A stretch of DNA of 35,502 bases from Balneolaceae bacterium. Lineage in GTDB: Bacteria > Bacteroidota > Rhodothermia > Balneolales > Balneolaceae. Position numbers and translations under genes: made by a program. Location of the stretch: the NCBI GenBank assembly GCA_016937115.1, contig JAFGWN010000010.1, forward strand, positions 1-35,502, in the 5' to 3' direction. Below are positions 33,160 to 35,502 of this stretch, piece after piece. The notes under the pieces were generated by a model. That model was not told the origin of the DNA and ran no database searches. It saw only the letters and a list, made by a program, of their open reading frames with translations. Each line of letters begins with the position of its first letter. Positions within the stretch are counted from its first letter, which is position 1.

Positions 33160-34854
33160 TTAATATCCTTCTGCCGCGCCGTCTCCGCGCGGATCAGGAG
33201 CGCCGTGCCGGGTTCCGTTTTTATCAACAAAAATGATGTGTGCACGGCCCACCGATCCGGTTGTTAAATTATGTCCCATTTCTTTAAGCACATGCCGGGT
33301 GTCGTTGCTGATGCCAAATTCTTCGTAGCGGATTTCATCGGGCATCCATTGGTGATGAAAACGCGGCGCTGATACGGCTTCCTGTGCGTTCATCTCAAAC
33401 ACGGCCATATTCAAAAAATTTTGCAGCGTGGCAGAAATAATGCGCGGACCACCTGCCGCACCGATGACCATTCGAACAGAGTCTCCTTTGGTTACAATGG
33501 TTGGAGACATGCTGCTAAGCATCCGTTTGCCGGGTTCAATGGCATTTGCCTTGCCCTGAATTAGCCCAAACATATTGGGTTCGCCGGGCTTGGCGGTAAA
33601 GTCATCCATTTCGTTGTTGAGCATAAAGCCTGCACCGCCTACGGCCAACTTACTGCCAAATGAGCCGTTAAGGGTGGTAGTCACTGCAACGGCATTACCG
33701 TCTTTATCAACAATGGAAAAGTGGGTGGTTTCGGACGATTCCATGAATCTGGGTACATCGCCGTGACCAATTGAATCGCTGGAAGAGGCTTGCTCGGGAT
33801 TGTAGCTTTGCATCCGGTTTCTGTTATATGATTTACTGAGCAATGTGTCGCGCGGAATGTCCACAAAATCGGGATCGCCCAAAAAATATGCGCGATCGGC
33901 AAAGGCCCGGCGCATCGCTTCGGTTACGGAATGGACGTAATCAGCAGAATTGTAACCCATTTTTTTAAGGTCAAATGGTTTTAACATTTCAAGCATTTGT
34001 ACAATGGCAATGCTGCCGCTGCTGGGCGGGGGCATTATCGAGAGTTTATATTCCTGGAATTTGGTTTGAATAGGATCCCGCCACTTGCTTTCGTAGTTTT
34101 TTAAATCATCGCGGGTAATAAGGCCGTTGTTGCGCTTCATCTCTTTGACAATCAGATCAGCCGTTTTGCCACTGTAAAATCCATCACGACCCTGCGCAGC
34201 GATGCGTTCCAGCGTTTTAGCTAAATCTTCCTGAATGAAAAGATCACCCTCTTCGAAGTTGCTGCTATCCGCTTTGGTAAAATAGGTGCGGGACGATTCA
34301 AACTCCATTAGTGACTCCCGGTAATTATTGAGCGTTTTGGCCTGTATCCAGGATAAAGAATATCCTTCCTTCGCCAGTTTAATGGCGGGTTGCATCACGG
34401 TTTTCAGCGGAAGGCTTCCGTATTTCTCCAATGCTTTAATCATACCGTCTACAACACCCGGCACACCCACTGCAAGAGCTCCTTCGCGGCTGAGGTCTGA
34501 TACATACTCTCCATCACGGATATACATGTTGGGCCCCGCCTTGCCCGGTGCTTGTTCGCGGTAGTCAAGTGTGATGTCGGTTCCATCTGCGCGGTGAATC
34601 ACCATAAAGCCACCTCCGCCTATATTACCTGCGCGGGGCAGTGTTACAGCCAGAGCAAACTGGACGGCTACGGCAGCGTCCACCGCATTGCCGCCTTGCT
34701 GTAAAATTTGTTTTCCGGCTTCAGAGGCATGGTTTTCGGCCGTTACTACAACGGCATTTTCATACGCTTTAGTCCAGCCGATCTGGGCAACCGCTTTTTC
34801 AACATTCGTAAAGACAAAAAGAAGGGCTACAATTAATAAGTTTAAAAATTTCAT
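33160..34854 (-). CDS. ggt: Gamma-glutamyltransferase (exported, self-processing)
   Basis: This periplasmic enzyme cleaves gamma-glutamyl compounds such as glutathione. It has 564 residues and an N-terminal signal peptide (about 1-23, ending AVAQ). The autoprocessing site and nucleophile is Thr376 at the start of TTHFSIVDKDGNAVAVT, giving a large subunit of ~350 and a small subunit of ~190 residues. Conserved substrate-binding parts are LDYREQAPGK, the GGNAVDAAVA region and PPPSSGSIAIVQ of the large subunit, and RMLSSMSPTIV and IGAAGGPRII of the small. All catalytic elements look intact. The start is 41 bases after the xer stop, so the genes may be co-transcribed. Confidence 0.95.
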   Translation of the reverse strand: MKFLNLLIVALLFVFTNVEKAVAQIGWTKAYENAVVVTAENHASEAGKQILQQGGNAVDAAVAVQFALAVTLPRAGNIGGGGFMVIHRADGTDITLDYREQAPGKAGPNMYIRDGEYVSDLSREGALAVGVPGVVDGMIKALEKYGSLPLKTVMQPAIKLAKEGYSLSWIQAKTLNNYRESLMEFESSRTYFTKADSSNFEEGDLFIQEDLAKTLERIAAQGRDGFYSGKTADLIVKEMKRNNGLITRDDLKNYESKWRDPIQTKFQEYKLSIMPPPSSGSIAIVQMLEMLKPFDLKKMGYNSADYVHSVTEAMRRAFADRAYFLGDPDFVDIPRDTLLSKSYNRNRMQSYNPEQASSSDSIGHGDVPRFMESSETTHFSIVDKDGNAVAVTTTLNGSFGSKLAVGGAGFMLNNEMDDFTAKPGEPNMFGLIQGKANAIEPGKRMLSSMSPTIVTKGDSVRMVIGAAGGPRIISATLQNFLNMAVFEMNAQEAVSAPRFHHQWMPDEIRYEEFGISNDTRHVLKEMGHNLTTGSVGRAHIIFVDKNGTRHGAPDPRGDGAAEGY

Positions 34855-34895
34855 GCCATTGATAATTTTTTAAAAGTTTGAAGAAATGTAATGGA

Positions 34896-35501
34896 TTACG
34901 TCCTCGGATGAAACTCTTTATGCACCTGGCGCAGCATGGAACGGTCTACGTGCGTATAAATTTCGGTAGTGATGATGGATGAATGCCCCAGCATCTCCTG
35001 CACGGCGCGCAGATCAGCGCCGCCTTCAAGTAAATGCGTGGCAAACGAATGCCGAAAAATATGTGGATATACATTTTTTTCGATGCCGGAGCGTTCGGCG
35101 GCGTCATTCACGATATTCCAGATGCTCATGCGCGATAAAGGATTCCCGCGTTGACTCAGAAAAATTTTGTTCTTTGCTTTCTGCGGATTTTTTTCACTTT
35201 TATATTTGGGTCGAACCACTTCGATATAGTGTTCCAGGGCAGATTGCGCGATTTCACCCACAGGTACCAACCGTTCTTTATTTCCTTTTCCTACCACACG
35301 AATAAAACCGATTTCGAAAAAAAGATTATCCAGTTCAAGGCCGGTAAGTTCGCTAACCCGCATGCCGGTGGCGTAAAGAGTTTCCAAAACAGCCGCATTC
35401 CGAATGCCAACATCGGTTTCACGGTTGGGGATGTCAAGGATTTTTGCTACTTCATCCGGGGAGAGTACCTCGGGAAGTTGTTTTGCTTTTTTCGGCAGAT
35501 C
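34896..35501 (-). CDS. Tyrosine recombinase XerC/XerD, C-terminal part (5' end outside window)
   Basis: The frame runs open through the window edge, so the N-terminal DNA-clamp domain is missing. The visible ~200 residues hold the catalytic domain: Arg in YATGMRVSEL, Lys in VVGKGNKERLVPVG, the H-x-x-R motif HIFRH, His in MLGHSSI, and the nucleophile Tyr in TTEIYTHVD. These are the full catalytic set of Xer enzymes, which resolve chromosome dimers at dif. The residues before the TTG at 35387 (AAVLETLYATG) belong to the same protein, so that TTG is not a start. It cannot be assigned to XerC or XerD from this part, and no dif-like site was seen. Confidence 0.92.
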   Translation of the reverse strand, partial: DLPKKAKQLPEVLSPDEVAKILDIPNRETDVGIRNAAVLETLYATGMRVSELTGLELDNLFFEIGFIRVVGKGNKERLVPVGEIAQSALEHYIEVVRPKYKSEKNPQKAKNKIFLSQRGNPLSRMSIWNIVNDAAERSGIEKNVYPHIFRHSFATHLLEGGADLRAVQEMLGHSSIITTEIYTHVDRSMLRQVHKEFHPRT

Positions 35502-35502
35502 A

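Noticed and set aside
1-35502. CRISPR arrays, tRNA/rRNA genes, insertion sequences, prophage or defense islands
   Set aside because: I saw no regular repeat-spacer array, no cloverleaf or rRNA sequence and no transposase. The Xer gene looks like a housekeeping chromosome-dimer recombinase, not an integrase with attachment sites.

Overview
The window looks like chromosomal DNA from an aerobic, heterotrophic member of the Bacteroidota/Rhodothermota/Balneolota group, most likely a Balneolaceae-type organism. That placement is inferred from gene content, not from a marker gene. The evidence is an alternative complex III (ACIII) operon joined to a caa3 oxidase whose subunit I has the A2-type YSHP-V motif known from Rhodothermus, a fused E1 alpha/beta dehydrogenase, a YtxJ bacilliredoxin, and TAnnTTTG-type promoter boxes. 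There are no rRNA or tRNA genes, no insertion sequence and no CRISPR. The coding frames are intact and densely packed.

Layout. Bases 1-4622 hold the end of a GNAT acetyltransferase, a class II fumarase and a fused two-oxoacid dehydrogenase E1, all on the plus strand. Bases 4629-8021 hold exported proteins: an FG-GAP/VCBS repeat lipoprotein and a serine hydrolase (minus strand), and a periplasmic MBL-fold protein (plus strand). Bases 8028-10102 are heme A synthesis: ctaB and ctaA, transcribed divergently. A MATE exporter follows (10106-11560). Bases 11826-24881 are one 12-gene minus-strand operon: actA-actB-actC-actD-actE-actF, a small membrane protein, sco, ctaC (subunit II with cytochrome c), ctaD, ctaE and ctaF. 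It ends at a perfect hairpin terminator. A DUF420/CtaM-like gene starts divergently from its head. Bases 25982-28396 encode polyphosphate kinase 1, followed upstream by a UPF0173 hydrolase. Bases 29487-32047 are a four-gene plus-strand operon (yciO, phosphofructokinase, ytxJ, HIT). Bases 32054-35502 hold mtnA, gamma-glutamyltransferase and a truncated Xer recombinase on the minus strand.

How it works together. Fumarase and the E1 enzyme feed reducing power into quinol. ACIII oxidises quinol and passes electrons through c hemes to the caa3 oxidase encoded by the same operon. CtaA, CtaB, Sco and the DUF420 protein supply heme A, copper and assembly functions from the same region.

Most notable points: (1) three exact TTAACA repeats at 11-bp spacing upstream of ppk1, a Pho-box-like pattern; (2) a PPK1 with an extra N-terminal domain of about 80 residues; (3) an ActE with a second cytochrome c domain that closely resembles the one on oxidase subunit II, giving seven c hemes in ACIII instead of six; (4) a YtxJ with a CGIC site in place of the usual single-cysteine site. 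I saw no clearly new multi-gene system. The novelty lies in domain fusions and regulation.
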